Shown: in pieces, positions 44,001 through 52,388 of the stretch
Numbering within the stretch: the stretch's first letter is position 1
How the letters are laid out: each line of letters starts with the position of its first letter
NCBI GenBank assembly: GCA_900102235.1
Contig: FMVL01000003.1
Location: 620,001 to 684,000 of the forward strand
DNA length: 64,000 bases
From: Lachnospiraceae bacterium XBB2008
GTDB taxonomy: Bacteria > Bacillota > Clostridia > Lachnospirales > Lachnospiraceae
Direction of reading: 5' to 3'
Program-made: the position numbers and the translations under genes
Notes under the pieces: generated by a model
Told to the model about the DNA's origin: nothing
Seen by the model: only the letters and a program-made list of their open reading frames with translations
Database searches by the model: none

Positions 44001-44149
44001 TAGCACAAATTGAAACATATACTCGATGACTCATCTGGGGGATCATCCGAGCAATCCGGGCATTCCGAACTATCACAGCTAATCGATTCTGATTTATCTT
44101 CAAAAATCATTTCCTTCACGGCATCATCGGCCTCAATAATCAATCTCAT
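44000..44149 (-). CDS. Cys-rich precursor peptide of a modified-peptide cluster (49 aa)
   Basis: 49 residues, too short to be noticed by usual gene lists. The N-terminal half is a hydrophilic leader (MRLIIEADDAVKEMIFEDKS) and the C-terminal half is a Ser/Asp/Pro-rich core with Cys at 25, 30, 33, 45 and 49 (C-x4-C-x2-C-x11-C-x3-C), ending ICFNLC. GAGGAGG lies 6 nt before the ATG, and the stop overlaps the maturase ATG. The obvious substrate of the adjacent radical SAM enzyme. Compare with the clostridial CLI_3235/Clo7bot Cys-rich peptides, which are likewise paired with radical SAM maturases. Confidence 0.82.
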   Translation of the reverse strand: MRLIIEADDAVKEMIFEDKSESISCDSSECPDCSDDPPDESSSICFNLC

Positions 44150-44567
44150 GCTGCACCTCCTCTATGGTTTTGTTTACAATCATCAATACCTATAAATCAT
44201 AGCATATCCACGATATGTTTTCTTCCAACTTCATCCCAAATGATTTATCGGACCTGGACACAACAGGTAACCTAACATTACAATAAAGTAAACTCAAATA
44301 GGAGGTATCTACTCACGTCCATCGCTAAACATACCGTGAGGTATGACGAGGGTTTTAAGAGAGCCCACATAAACCTCTGTCAAAACGTCGATAAATCCCA
44401 ATCCGCTCTGTGTAGTAACCGCTCCAGCCGTTTGTTTGCTATGCAACAAACAAAACTGATACAACGATTTTGCTCGTTTTTCGAGGGTGGCAAGAGCACT
44501 TTGCTCAAAAAGCTGCTCAAAATCGCCTTCCAGACCACTTTTCAGAACTTAAGTAGAATTTATTTTT
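44150..44567. other. 418-bp intergenic region with a possible gene remnant
   Basis: Lies between cysS and the peptide gene, both on the minus strand. It holds the peptide promoter. On the plus strand the frame 44336-44605 encodes a basic peptide (NRSSRLFAMQQTKLIQRF, then a run of KK/LLKK) without a ribosome binding site; it runs into cysS and is probably not a gene. The part 44300-44540 may be a remnant of inserted DNA. I see nothing else. Confidence 0.55.
44196..44201 (-). promoter_or_regulatory. Extended -10 promoter of the peptide gene
   Basis: On the minus strand TGCTATGAT forms an extended -10 element (TATGAT at 44196-44201), about 47 nt before the peptide's ATG. A good -35 is lacking, which an extended -10 can compensate. 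Confidence 0.5.
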
Positions 44568-45968
44568 TCATTCAACCATTTTTTTTATTTCAATTCCCTG
44601 CCTAGTTTCCTTCACAACATAGCCAAGAGCATTGATTTGCTCTCTTATACGATCAGCTTCTTGATAGTTCTTTTCCTTGCGAGCCATTATCCTTTGTTCA
44701 ACTAACGTGTGTATTTCGTCCGGAATACCGTCATCTTTTCTTTCGTAAAGAAGGCCAAAGATATCAACCAACTCATTAAACAACGATAATCCTGCTTCAA
44801 TTTCTTCTTTTGTTGAATCCGATTTAGCAACTAGCACATTTAAGTAACGTACTAAATCAAAAATAACAGACAATCCATCTGCTGTATTAAAGTCATTCTC
44901 TAACGCAGCAATAAAACTATCTCTAGAGGTTTCCAAATGATTTTGAACCTCTTCTGATAAAACGCCACTACTCTTATTGGCAACAGCCAGTTCAAGCGTG
45001 GTTCGACATTGATAAAGGCGATCAAGCGAAGCTCGGCAAGCTTCTATCAAATCGACAGAATAATTCATAGGAGCTCTGTAGTGAGTCTGTATCATTAATA
45101 AACGAATAGCTTCATATCCATACCTTTCAGCCACCTCTCTAGTAAGGAAAAAATTATTAAGAGATTTAGACATTTTTTTGTTGTCAACATTAATATGTCC
45201 ATTGTGCATCCAATAATTTGAAAAGACCTGTCCGTTAGCAGCCTCACTTTGGGCTATTTCGTTCTCATGATGTGGAAAAATCAAGTCCTGCCCACCGCAA
45301 TGAATGTCAATAGTATCGCCCAAAGTATCCTTCGCCATACAAGAACACTCGATGTGCCATCCCGGTCTGCCAGATCCCCACGGAGAGTCCCAATGCTGCT
45401 CGTCTTTTGAGCAGCCTTTCCAGAGGGCAAAATCAAGAGGATCCTCCTTATTTTCATTAATCTCAACTCTTGCACCAGAAATCAAATCATCAAGAGATTG
45501 TCCAGATAATTTACCATAAGAATCATCTTTCCTTGTTCGATAATAAACATCTCCATTTGATTGATATGCATATCCCTTTTCAACTAACACTTCAATAAAC
45601 TCTATGATCTTTGGAATATAATCTGATACCTTGGGCTGAATTGAAGGTTTCTTTATATTCAAGCCTTTAGCATCAATTTCGTATTCACCGATATATTTTT
45701 CCGCTATCGCCTCAGGAGTAGAACCCTCCAACTTAGCCTGTTTAATGATTTTATCATTAACATCGGTAAAATTCTGTACCATAATAACATTATACTTTCG
45801 ATATTCCAAAAACCTTCTGAAAACATCAAACACACATATCGGACGTGCATTGCCTAAATGTATATAGTTGTATACTGTTGGACCACACACATACATACGC
45901 ACAGTATTTGGTTCAATTGTTTTTAGTTCTTCTTTTCTTTTGGTTAAAGTATTATAAATTGTGATCAT
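44568..45968 (-). CDS. cysS: Cysteinyl-tRNA synthetase
   Basis: Full-length class I CysRS, 466 residues. HIGH-type motif YIHLGNARP, zinc site with the CGPTVYN Cys, WHIECSCMAK and FPHHENEIAQSE, and KMSKS in NKKMSKSLNNF; the C-terminal helical domain with EAxxD and the short anticodon-binding end are complete. It charges tRNA(Cys). Its place between a U32-like gene (30 bp) and a Cys-rich peptide gene, rather than near cysE or ribosomal genes, suggests a second or cluster-specific CysRS. Confidence 0.95.
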   Translation of the reverse strand: MITIYNTLTKRKEELKTIEPNTVRMYVCGPTVYNYIHLGNARPICVFDVFRRFLEYRKYNVIMVQNFTDVNDKIIKQAKLEGSTPEAIAEKYIGEYEIDAKGLNIKKPSIQPKVSDYIPKIIEFIEVLVEKGYAYQSNGDVYYRTRKDDSYGKLSGQSLDDLISGARVEINENKEDPLDFALWKGCSKDEQHWDSPWGSGRPGWHIECSCMAKDTLGDTIDIHCGGQDLIFPHHENEIAQSEAANGQVFSNYWMHNGHINVDNKKMSKSLNNFFLTREVAERYGYEAIRLLMIQTHYRAPMNYSVDLIEACRASLDRLYQCRTTLELAVANKSSGVLSEEVQNHLETSRDSFIAALENDFNTADGLSVIFDLVRYLNVLVAKSDSTKEEIEAGLSLFNELVDIFGLLYERKDDGIPDEIHTLVEQRIMARKEKNYQEADRIREQINALGYVVKETRQGIEIKKMVE

Positions 45969-45998
45969 TTTTCCCCTTTTCTCATAAAAAAAATCTGT

Positions 45999-46949
45999 TT
46001 ATTGATGAAAACCATGTCCAGCACTAATAACATTAGGAGGTGATAATAGATCAGCATCAAAGATTATTCTATCTACATATTCCCCCATATTCAATTCATT
46101 GTTTATATTATACACCGTATTGCCACATCTAATCGCTGTTGTGTTTCTAATTCTTTCACCTAGTAAGTTTCGCTTAGGGTAACTGATAGGATGAGATAAA
46201 ACCTGAATAACTTTATTACACTGTTTAGTACAGCTATTATCTAAATCAAACAAAGAAGCATCATCCCTTTCAAGTAGCCCAAACAAACATATCCTTCCCG
46301 TTGTTATGTATTCCGTCGGAAAAATAAAGTCATATCGAAACAATCCATTCCCTTTGTATATATGTTGCGAACAATCATATTCAATTCTAGTAATATTATT
46401 TTCAATCAGAAAACCGGAAAACGAATCAGACGTCGAAGCTAATGAAGAAAAATAATCAAAGCCCTTTTCTGTATAATAGTTTTGTTCTTCTAAATCTGTA
46501 ATTCTATAATCACGAACAGTTTTGTCTAACAATCTTCCGAGAATTACTTTACCAGGATATTTCATATCATTAATTAATTTCAGCATTCCAAAATCGTTAA
46601 TCACTATTTCAAATTCAGCATTTATAGCAATAAAGTGTTCAAGGAAGACTTTGCAAAGGCTAGCTCCATAAGCCGATAATGGCGGTGTCACTAACACAAA
46701 TTTCAAATCTTCTTGTTCACAAAAGTCAATCATAGCTTTTAATTCTTGTAAGCCAGGCATTTTATACTGGCAAAAGCTATTACCAAAATAAACATACTGA
46801 GGATAGCGAGAACTACATGATTGTAATACAAGTTCATATTTTGAAATTAATAATCTATCAATACCGTTTATTGTATTGTAACTTAGTTTCTGTTTTATAA
46901 GGTTTACAATCACTCCATAATTTGACGAATAAAGAGCCAATTCACACAC
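45999..46949 (-). CDS. U32-related protein, UbiV-like partner
   Basis: 316-residue protein. EIVINDFGMLKLINDM and PGKVILGRLLDKTVRDYRI match the pattern of short U32-family proteins ('vvNDwGllrll...lvlGRLLnK..RDpRi'), and a Cys set (RIEYDCSQ, TTGRICLFGL, SCTKQCNK) could bind a 4Fe-4S cluster as in UbiV. U32 proteins act in pairs (UbiU-UbiV) and some are oxygen-independent hydroxylases. It overlaps the larger U32 gene by 8 bp, supporting a heterodimer. Its substrate here is unknown. Confidence 0.7.
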   Translation of the reverse strand: MCELALYSSNYGVIVNLIKQKLSYNTINGIDRLLISKYELVLQSCSSRYPQYVYFGNSFCQYKMPGLQELKAMIDFCEQEDLKFVLVTPPLSAYGASLCKVFLEHFIAINAEFEIVINDFGMLKLINDMKYPGKVILGRLLDKTVRDYRITDLEEQNYYTEKGFDYFSSLASTSDSFSGFLIENNITRIEYDCSQHIYKGNGLFRYDFIFPTEYITTGRICLFGLLERDDASLFDLDNSCTKQCNKVIQVLSHPISYPKRNLLGERIRNTTAIRCGNTVYNINNELNMGEYVDRIIFDADLLSPPNVISAGHGFHQ

Positions 46950-48015
46950 TTACATCCCCCCTAGTGAAACAATATCTATCAGTATCACATATATCAGAGT
47001 TGAATTCAAAGGTTTGCTTCACAAAGCTTTGTAACCTTAAGAAATCCGCGCCAGAAGAAGCGAGTTCTAAGGCTTCACTTGCTATTTTGACCAACGACTG
47101 CTTTACCGCTAAACTCTTACCACGCCCAGCAATTTTAACTGAGCAAAGATTATTCAATTCAATAATTCTGCTCAATAAACAAATTGAACAACCTATGTTT
47201 CTGTATATATCCTCTATAGGTATATTTATAGGATAATTAACAGACCATCTATAAAAATCTTTTTCAGTTGTTCTCATGTCATTATGATTTATCATAGAGT
47301 GATTCCGTGAGAAAAACTCATCATTAAATGTATCCAAACAAAAAGGGCCAAAATCATGATTACATCTGCAATAACCATCATCATAGATACACTTACCACC
47401 CAGAATAAAAAACTCAAATTCAATATCTGGATTACACTTTACTATTTCAATCATTTCTTTTGCATTAATATGTCTTGGAAATACGATTCTTTTAAGATTA
47501 AAACTCTTATAAAACTGAGCCGCAAGTGAATTTGTGACTTGGGCAAGACAACTAACAGTAAGATTAATGCTAGGATAATTATTCGATATAAAATACATCA
47601 ACCCGACATCGCTAACTATTACATTTCTCACCCCAATATCAGAAATCTCATCCAGAATCATTCTCAAGTATTTGTACGCCTGATTAGGATAGGATAATGC
47701 ATTAAGGGTTAAAAACAAATCAATCCCTCTCTGCTTTGAAGCAACGTAAATTTTTTCCAACTCTGCAAGGGATCTCACATTTGCTTTGGGACTATCCTTT
47801 CTGTTTAGCCCGATTTGGTAGCGATAATCAGAAATGATTTCAATTCCATTAAACGCTTCATTCCAGTATTCCGGAACATATCCGCAGTAAAACTCGGAAG
47901 CTCCTGCCTTAGCCAAAGAATCAAGCTCATTAATACTGCTTATAGGTGCAAGTATTTTTTTCCCAATTTCCTTTTTTGTCGTACAATTCAAATCCATATA
48001 TATCGCCTTTATCAC
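46942..48015 (-). CDS. Peptidase U32-family protein
   Basis: 357-residue protein with the U32 start (ILAPISSINELDSLAKAGASEFYCGYV), LFLTLNALSYPNQAYKYL, NLTVSCLAQVTNSLAAQFY and RIVFPRHI typical of the TIM-barrel-like fold. A Cys cluster CIYDDGYCRCNHDFGPFC could bind 4Fe-4S. Despite the name, characterised members modify tRNA, rRNA or ubiquinone intermediates without oxygen. In this operon a peptide-tailoring hydroxylation is the attractive guess. 34 bp after the radical SAM gene. Confidence 0.82.
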   Translation of the reverse strand: MIKAIYMDLNCTTKKEIGKKILAPISSINELDSLAKAGASEFYCGYVPEYWNEAFNGIEIISDYRYQIGLNRKDSPKANVRSLAELEKIYVASKQRGIDLFLTLNALSYPNQAYKYLRMILDEISDIGVRNVIVSDVGLMYFISNNYPSINLTVSCLAQVTNSLAAQFYKSFNLKRIVFPRHINAKEMIEIVKCNPDIEFEFFILGGKCIYDDGYCRCNHDFGPFCLDTFNDEFFSRNHSMINHNDMRTTEKDFYRWSVNYPINIPIEDIYRNIGCSICLLSRIIELNNLCSVKIAGRGKSLAVKQSLVKIASEALELASSGADFLRLQSFVKQTFEFNSDICDTDRYCFTRGDVSV

Positions 48016-48049
48016 TTATATAGCCAATTGATATAGGAAAACTATGAGC

Positions 48050-49216
48050 TCATAAGTTTCTTTCCTTTACCAATGAATCAATATTATATCGCTCCGGATA
48101 TTCATTTTCCTCAACTATCAAACTAGTATAAAATTCAGCGAGCTCTCGTGGCAAAATAGGTATTATCTCTTCTTCAATCAAAGGCATCAAATTACAGCAA
48201 ATCGGATCAACAGCATCATATTTCCCCAAATAATACAAAGCGTCAACTCTGCAACCCGCATTACATAAATTGATAAACCTACAATTAACGCATTCCGAGA
48301 TATCATTAATTGTTAAATTGTAGAATTGGTGGGAAAACTTCTTATCGATTGCCTCTTTTAAAGAATGTTCTTCTAAGAAATTTGACATTGGTATATCCAT
48401 ACTTGGGCAGAATATCATATCCCCATTAGGGCGCAAAGGAAAACTACCCCGACGATATGCACATGGATGGGTATTGTAATCAAATTCAATTGCATTTATT
48501 GGTGTCAATTCCGATTTATATATATTAAATAGTTCCATTTCAAATGAAGGTTTATCTGAAACATAATCTACAATGATATTCTTTATAAGCTCGATAAAAC
48601 GCTCGAAGTCTGGTAATTTATAATTGCTATAGTTGTCCTTATAACGCCCCAGAATAAATGGTAAATCCACTCGCCAGCGATCAACCTTTAGTTTTTTCAG
48701 TTCTTGATATAAATCAAATACTTCATGAATATTTAGTGATGTAACTTCCGTATTTATGACGATTTTAAATCCTCTTCTTTTTAGTTCTTGAATAGTAGAA
48801 ATAACATCCTTATAGGAACTGCCGACCCGAATAATATCATGCTGCTCAAATCCATCTAAAGAAATCTTTATTTCATTGATTTGTGGTAAACTATACAACC
48901 TTTCTATAACTGACTCGTCAATTAGTTTGGAATTTGAGAGAATATCAACCTTGGAATCTCCACAGTACTCTATTATTTCAAAGAAATCGTCTCTCAAAAA
49001 AGGTTCACCTCCTGAAAAGGTAAATCGTTTACACCCCATAGATTTAGCTTCATCTATCAATCTTTTTATGTCAGACGTTTTCATCTCTGTCACAATTCGC
49101 TCCTCACAATTAAACTGAGAATTGTAACAGTACTTGCACATAAGATTACATTTACCTGTAATCTCTAGGTGTATACTTTCTATGTTGTAATCTTTGGGCG
49201 GAATTGCTTTCTGCAT
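48050..49216 (-). CDS. Radical SAM/SPASM enzyme 2
   Basis: 388-residue enzyme with the radical SAM motif CNLMCKYC (C23, C27, C30), FSGGEPFLR, and a SPASM region (CAYRRGSFP ... MIFCPSMD ... CVNCRFINLCNAGC ... ICC). No N-terminal leader-binding domain. Related to PqqE/anSME-type peptide modifiers. GGAG with 8 nt spacing precedes the ATG. It heads the group with the U32 pair and CysRS. Confidence 0.88.
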   Translation of the reverse strand: MQKAIPPKDYNIESIHLEITGKCNLMCKYCYNSQFNCEERIVTEMKTSDIKRLIDEAKSMGCKRFTFSGGEPFLRDDFFEIIEYCGDSKVDILSNSKLIDESVIERLYSLPQINEIKISLDGFEQHDIIRVGSSYKDVISTIQELKRRGFKIVINTEVTSLNIHEVFDLYQELKKLKVDRWRVDLPFILGRYKDNYSNYKLPDFERFIELIKNIIVDYVSDKPSFEMELFNIYKSELTPINAIEFDYNTHPCAYRRGSFPLRPNGDMIFCPSMDIPMSNFLEEHSLKEAIDKKFSHQFYNLTINDISECVNCRFINLCNAGCRVDALYYLGKYDAVDPICCNLMPLIEEEIIPILPRELAEFYTSLIVEENEYPERYNIDSLVKERNL

Positions 49217-49246
49217 ATAGCTGGTCTCCTTGACAATAACAGTTAT

Positions 49247-49318
49247 TCACTGTTTCCTTTTACTCAATAAATAGTAAAATACTTTGGTCAAATACGGGAT
49301 TACACAAGAAGTAGTCAT
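49247..49318 (-). CDS. Possible 23-residue peptide ORF
   Basis: ORF of 23 codons in the gap between radical SAM genes 2 and 3, starting MTTSCVIPYLTK and ending LLSKRKQ, hydrophobic and aromatic in the middle. Only a poor ribosome binding region (GGTGTGGGGG directly before ATG). Could be a small substrate peptide, or chance. Confidence 0.25.
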   Translation of the reverse strand: MTTSCVIPYLTKVFYYLLSKRKQ

Positions 49319-49409
49319 CCCCCACACCAAATAAAAAACTAACTCTTATGAAATAACAACGATATTGTCCTAAAAGAAAAGATAATTGGTTGAATACAAA
49401 GTTACCACA

Positions 49410-50258
49410 TTAATACTTTACAAAGTCCTCAACAAAGCAAACCTTAGACTTGGTTTTGCACAATTCATTTATTTTTTTTCTCATTTCGTCAACCGTCGAG
49501 TCACAATCTCCAATTTTATATTCCGGATATGAAACGAGTGCGGAGCATGGAAAAATGTCCCCATCCCAGTTCAAGACAAAATCCTCATAAAAACCACAGT
49601 GACACCCATCGTCATAAGTAATATTTATCTTATTCTTGTCAACTGAATCTATGATAGTGTGAACATAATCAATTTCTTCTTTTGAAAGTTTTTTATTCTC
49701 AATTACAAATCCACGACCAGCAGGGGTTAACTGTGAGAAAAATAGATCCTTTATTCCATTTGACAAGCAGAACTGGATCAAGGGTTCAACATCACAAATA
49801 GTATCCTTCATAATAGTCATATTAATGCCCACAGTAAATGACTTCATCAACTGTTCAATGGCCATAATGGTATCCGACAGTTTATGATTTGAACCAATAA
49901 TCTCATTATACTTATTTTCCCTTAACGAAAGCAAACTAACCTTTACCATATTAGGTTGAATTATCTGAAGATCATTCATAATGCTGTCTGTTATACAACT
50001 TCCGTTAGTAGTAAAATTCAAATCTATACCTTTATCACGCATTTTGCATAGGAATAAAGCTAATTCGTGAAAATGAGAGTATAAAAATGGTTCACCACCG
50101 GCAAATCTTACAAAATCGGCATTGTTAGCCAAGATGATATTGTCAAAAAATTTTATGATTGTATCAATGGGAGTTTCATCTGTCGCATTTCTGACATAAC
50201 AGTGACAACATCTGAAATTACAGGAATTATTCAAAAGAATGATTGGTTTTACTTCCAT
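49410..50258 (-). CDS. Radical SAM enzyme 3
   Basis: 282-residue enzyme with CNFRCCHC (C13, C17, C20), RFAGGEPFLYS and a shortened C-terminal cluster region (CHCGFYED ... DIFPCSALV). It resembles a compact radical SAM of the peptide-modifying type with a partial SPASM ('twitch') domain. AGAGGAG lies 9 nt before the ATG at 50258; the frame is open to 50360 but without a site. It starts about 110 nt downstream of a strong terminator, so its expression may depend on read-through or its own promoter. Confidence 0.83.
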   Translation of the reverse strand: MEVKPIILLNNSCNFRCCHCYVRNATDETPIDTIIKFFDNIILANNADFVRFAGGEPFLYSHFHELALFLCKMRDKGIDLNFTTNGSCITDSIMNDLQIIQPNMVKVSLLSLRENKYNEIIGSNHKLSDTIMAIEQLMKSFTVGINMTIMKDTICDVEPLIQFCLSNGIKDLFFSQLTPAGRGFVIENKKLSKEEIDYVHTIIDSVDKNKINITYDDGCHCGFYEDFVLNWDGDIFPCSALVSYPEYKIGDCDSTVDEMRKKINELCKTKSKVCFVEDFVKY

Positions 50259-50360
50259 TTTCTTATTCTCCTCTCTTTGTCTTATTGTTGTAATCAAACA
50301 GGCTAACAATAGAGTATTGTGAATTAACAGCAATAGTCTTATAGCACAAGTAAATAGCAA

Positions 50361-50406
50361 AAAAAGACAAAAGGCTGTGCTGCAATTGTATATACAGCAC
50401 AGCCTT
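50361..50406 (-). terminator. Strong rho-independent terminator
   Basis: Perfect 12-bp stem AAGGCTGTGCTG/CAGCACAGCCTT (50395-50406 and 50371-50382 read on minus) with a 12-nt loop, followed on the minus strand by TTGTCTTTTTTT. It ends the short transcript with the 10-codon ORF and stands before radical SAM gene 3. Confidence 0.88.
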
Positions 50407-50426
50407 AGTTTTGGATGACGACTAAA

Positions 50427-50459
50427 TCATCCATCTGTACAATGGCCTTTCAATGTCAT
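50427..50459 (-). CDS. 10-residue leader peptide or minimal peptide gene
   Basis: Encodes MTLKGHCTDG. GGAGG lies exactly 8 nt before the ATG, a promoter 33 nt further upstream, and the terminator 21 nt after the stop. A second hairpin (GGATGA/TCATCC, 50413-50432) spans the stop codon. The arrangement fits an attenuator leader peptide for the radical SAM genes, or a very short substrate peptide. It contains one Cys codon. Confidence 0.5.
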   Translation of the reverse strand: MTLKGHCTDG

Positions 50460-50491
50460 ATCGAACACCTCCGTATCTACATTTTTCTATT

Positions 50492-50520
50492 ATTTTACCA
50501 CCTAATCATGATAATGCCAA
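50492..50520 (-). promoter_or_regulatory. Sigma-A promoter of the 10-codon ORF
   Basis: On the minus strand TTGGCA (50520-50515), a 17-bp spacer and TAAAAT (50497-50492). The start near 50485 gives a leader of about 26 nt. Confidence 0.72.
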
Positions 50521-50646
50521 GAAATACGCACATATTTTTCAGGTAGGAAGGATAATCCTAATTTATCACTCCAAAAATCATATCTTAATTGTAAGACACA
50601 ATAACCTCCTCATATGATGAAAGCTTTATCCACCAAGAGGACCATT

Positions 50647-50769
50647 TCAAGATGTACAGGTGCGCATATTGAAATATGGTTTCCCAAATCTCTTCTCCCC
50701 CATCTCACTATGCATATTGATTATATAGTCTATTTCTCTGTATGATTCGTCCAAGAGAGCTATATTCAC
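50647..50769 (-). other. Possible gene remnant
   Basis: Minus-strand frame of 40 codons with protein-like composition (VNIALLDESYREIDYIIN, later GEKRFGKPYFNMRTC) but a weak start (GTG) and no ribosome binding site. It may be a fragment of a lost gene. The rest of the 536-bp gap holds the leader unit described separately. Confidence 0.25.
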
Positions 50770-50794
50770 AAAGAATCTAAATCGTTATATCCAA

Positions 50795-51856
50795 TCACCA
50801 CTCCTTATAAACCGGCCTTTGAACAATGGAATGCATGAAAGAAATGATATAACCTTCGCGATTCCTGTAGATCGAGTAAAGTCTCCAATCAGAAGTTTCG
50901 CGAATCATCCCTATTATAACTGCAACGATAAACGCTTTCAAATTATCGTGGTCCTCAAGATCTCCATGACCGGTACTATTAAATGACATACCATAAACAC
51001 GATTGTCTATGACAGAAACAGGGGCTGGATTCCGTCTCGATATTTCCATTTCCGAATTCCAGATATGGAAGCCGCTTTTGGAAATATACATATTCAAGTG
51101 AAGTCCTACGGGATTTCCATTTGTGGAAAAGGTATTACATACCTGTTCTCCCATCATCCGCATCCGTTCGATAGAATCCAAAACAACCTCGTTGTTCTTC
51201 ATTCGTATAACTCTCTCCTTAAGAGTTTTAAAATCAGAAAGTTTTTCCCCTGGATGAATTTCCTTCTGAGCACAATATGATTCCGAGTAACTGTCCCTTC
51301 TTTCCCACACGGCCGGGTTTAACAAACGCGGCTTTTCAGCCAACACCTCCACACCCGGATCGACCTCTATCACCTGCGAAATCGTATATCCGGGCAGCCC
51401 GGAGGATATCTTTGACTTGATGATCATGTCATCTTTTTTTGCGATCATCCAAGGGGTTATTCCATCGAAAACCCGCCCCCATCTTTTTTTATCTATTGAT
51501 CTATAAACTTTACTGTATTCTCTGAGAATATCAGTACCTGTAACGAGAGTGTAACTCTTGCCCGACACCTGTGACAACACATTGATAGATCGTTCGATAT
51601 CCCGCGTATCATCTACCCCTCCGGCCTTTCTCTGGTCAATACTGCAAAAAATCGGATTGCTTATGACAACACTGGAGTCGGTTTGTTTCAATTCGATCTT
51701 ATAGTTATTAAGTACCATACCCGACTTATGAAGTTCCTCAATGGTCAAAGGCCTGGCATTAATATACACAGTCCCGCAATAAGGACAGGACAATCTGACC
51801 ATAGTCGGATTAATATCCATATTTGCACCGCAGTTTTTACATTTGTACTGATTCAT
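50795..51856 (-). CDS. Zinc-ribbon protein of unknown function (353 aa)
   Basis: N-terminal zinc ribbon (CKNCGANMD ... LSCPYCGTVY) then about 310 residues of unassigned alpha/beta sequence without membrane helices. Central strands include TLVTGTDILREYSKVYRSIDKKRW and VGLHLNMYISKSGFHIWNSE. The start at 51856 has GGGAGG 7 nt upstream. It follows another zinc-ribbon gene by 31 bp, so they form a pair. Confidence 0.75.
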   Translation of the reverse strand: MNQYKCKNCGANMDINPTMVRLSCPYCGTVYINARPLTIEELHKSGMVLNNYKIELKQTDSSVVISNPIFCSIDQRKAGGVDDTRDIERSINVLSQVSGKSYTLVTGTDILREYSKVYRSIDKKRWGRVFDGITPWMIAKKDDMIIKSKISSGLPGYTISQVIEVDPGVEVLAEKPRLLNPAVWERRDSYSESYCAQKEIHPGEKLSDFKTLKERVIRMKNNEVVLDSIERMRMMGEQVCNTFSTNGNPVGLHLNMYISKSGFHIWNSEMEISRRNPAPVSVIDNRVYGMSFNSTGHGDLEDHDNLKAFIVAVIIGMIRETSDWRLYSIYRNREGYIISFMHSIVQRPVYKEW

Positions 51857-51887
51857 GACCATGCCTCCCTTCTAACATCCAACAAAC

Positions 51888-52388
51888 CTAAATCCGCGCA
51901 GATATCATTGCTGGACCACAACACAGAATACATATAGAAATCAGCCTCTCTTCTGCTGCACTTCCAAATACAAATTCCGCCGATTCATAATCAAAGCCCA
52001 AAAGAATCCATATATGAATAAGCAAAAAAAGTATCATGATATCCGCAGCATAGTATATCCAGAAAGGAGAAATAGCGGGGAGCAAGTATCGTATCTTTCT
52101 GCCTACTAATGCAGCGACTATGAGTGAGCACAAAGTCAACAGTTTAATAGTAAGGTTGATATCTCGTTCAAAGAGAAGCAGCACGAGAAGAATACATCCG
52201 ACACCGATCTTTGCCGCGGTCAGAAGATACTCTTTTATCCTTTCTTTATCTGATACAAAATCCATCACATGTCCTATAACGATCTCAGAGTTAGAGCCTA
52301 CACGCAATCGATGTCCGCAATGTGAACATTCACCGATGCCATGTTTGAAATCAATCTCAGATGAGCAGTTTGGACACTTCATTTTCAT
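51888..52388 (-). CDS. Zinc-ribbon membrane protein (166 aa)
   Basis: N-terminal ribbon (CPNCSSEID ... CSHCGHRL) followed by three or four hydrophobic helices (about 57-75, 79-95, 102-132). No known function; this type often sits with a second ribbon protein, as here. GGAGG precedes the ATG. Upstream, 52389-52627 shows no gene. Confidence 0.78.
   Translation of the reverse strand: MKMKCPNCSSEIDFKHGIGECSHCGHRLRVGSNSEIVIGHVMDFVSDKERIKEYLLTAAKIGVGCILLVLLLFERDINLTIKLLTLCSLIVAALVGRKIRYLLPAISPFWIYYAADIMILFLLIHIWILLGFDYESAEFVFGSAAEERLISICILCCGPAMISARI

Noticed and set aside
44336-44605. Plus-strand gene
   Set aside because: No start signal, low-complexity translation at the end and overlap with the well-supported cysS gene.
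45969-45998. T-box riboswitch before cysS
   Set aside because: Only a 30-bp gap to the upstream gene; no specifier stem, T-box sequence or terminator.
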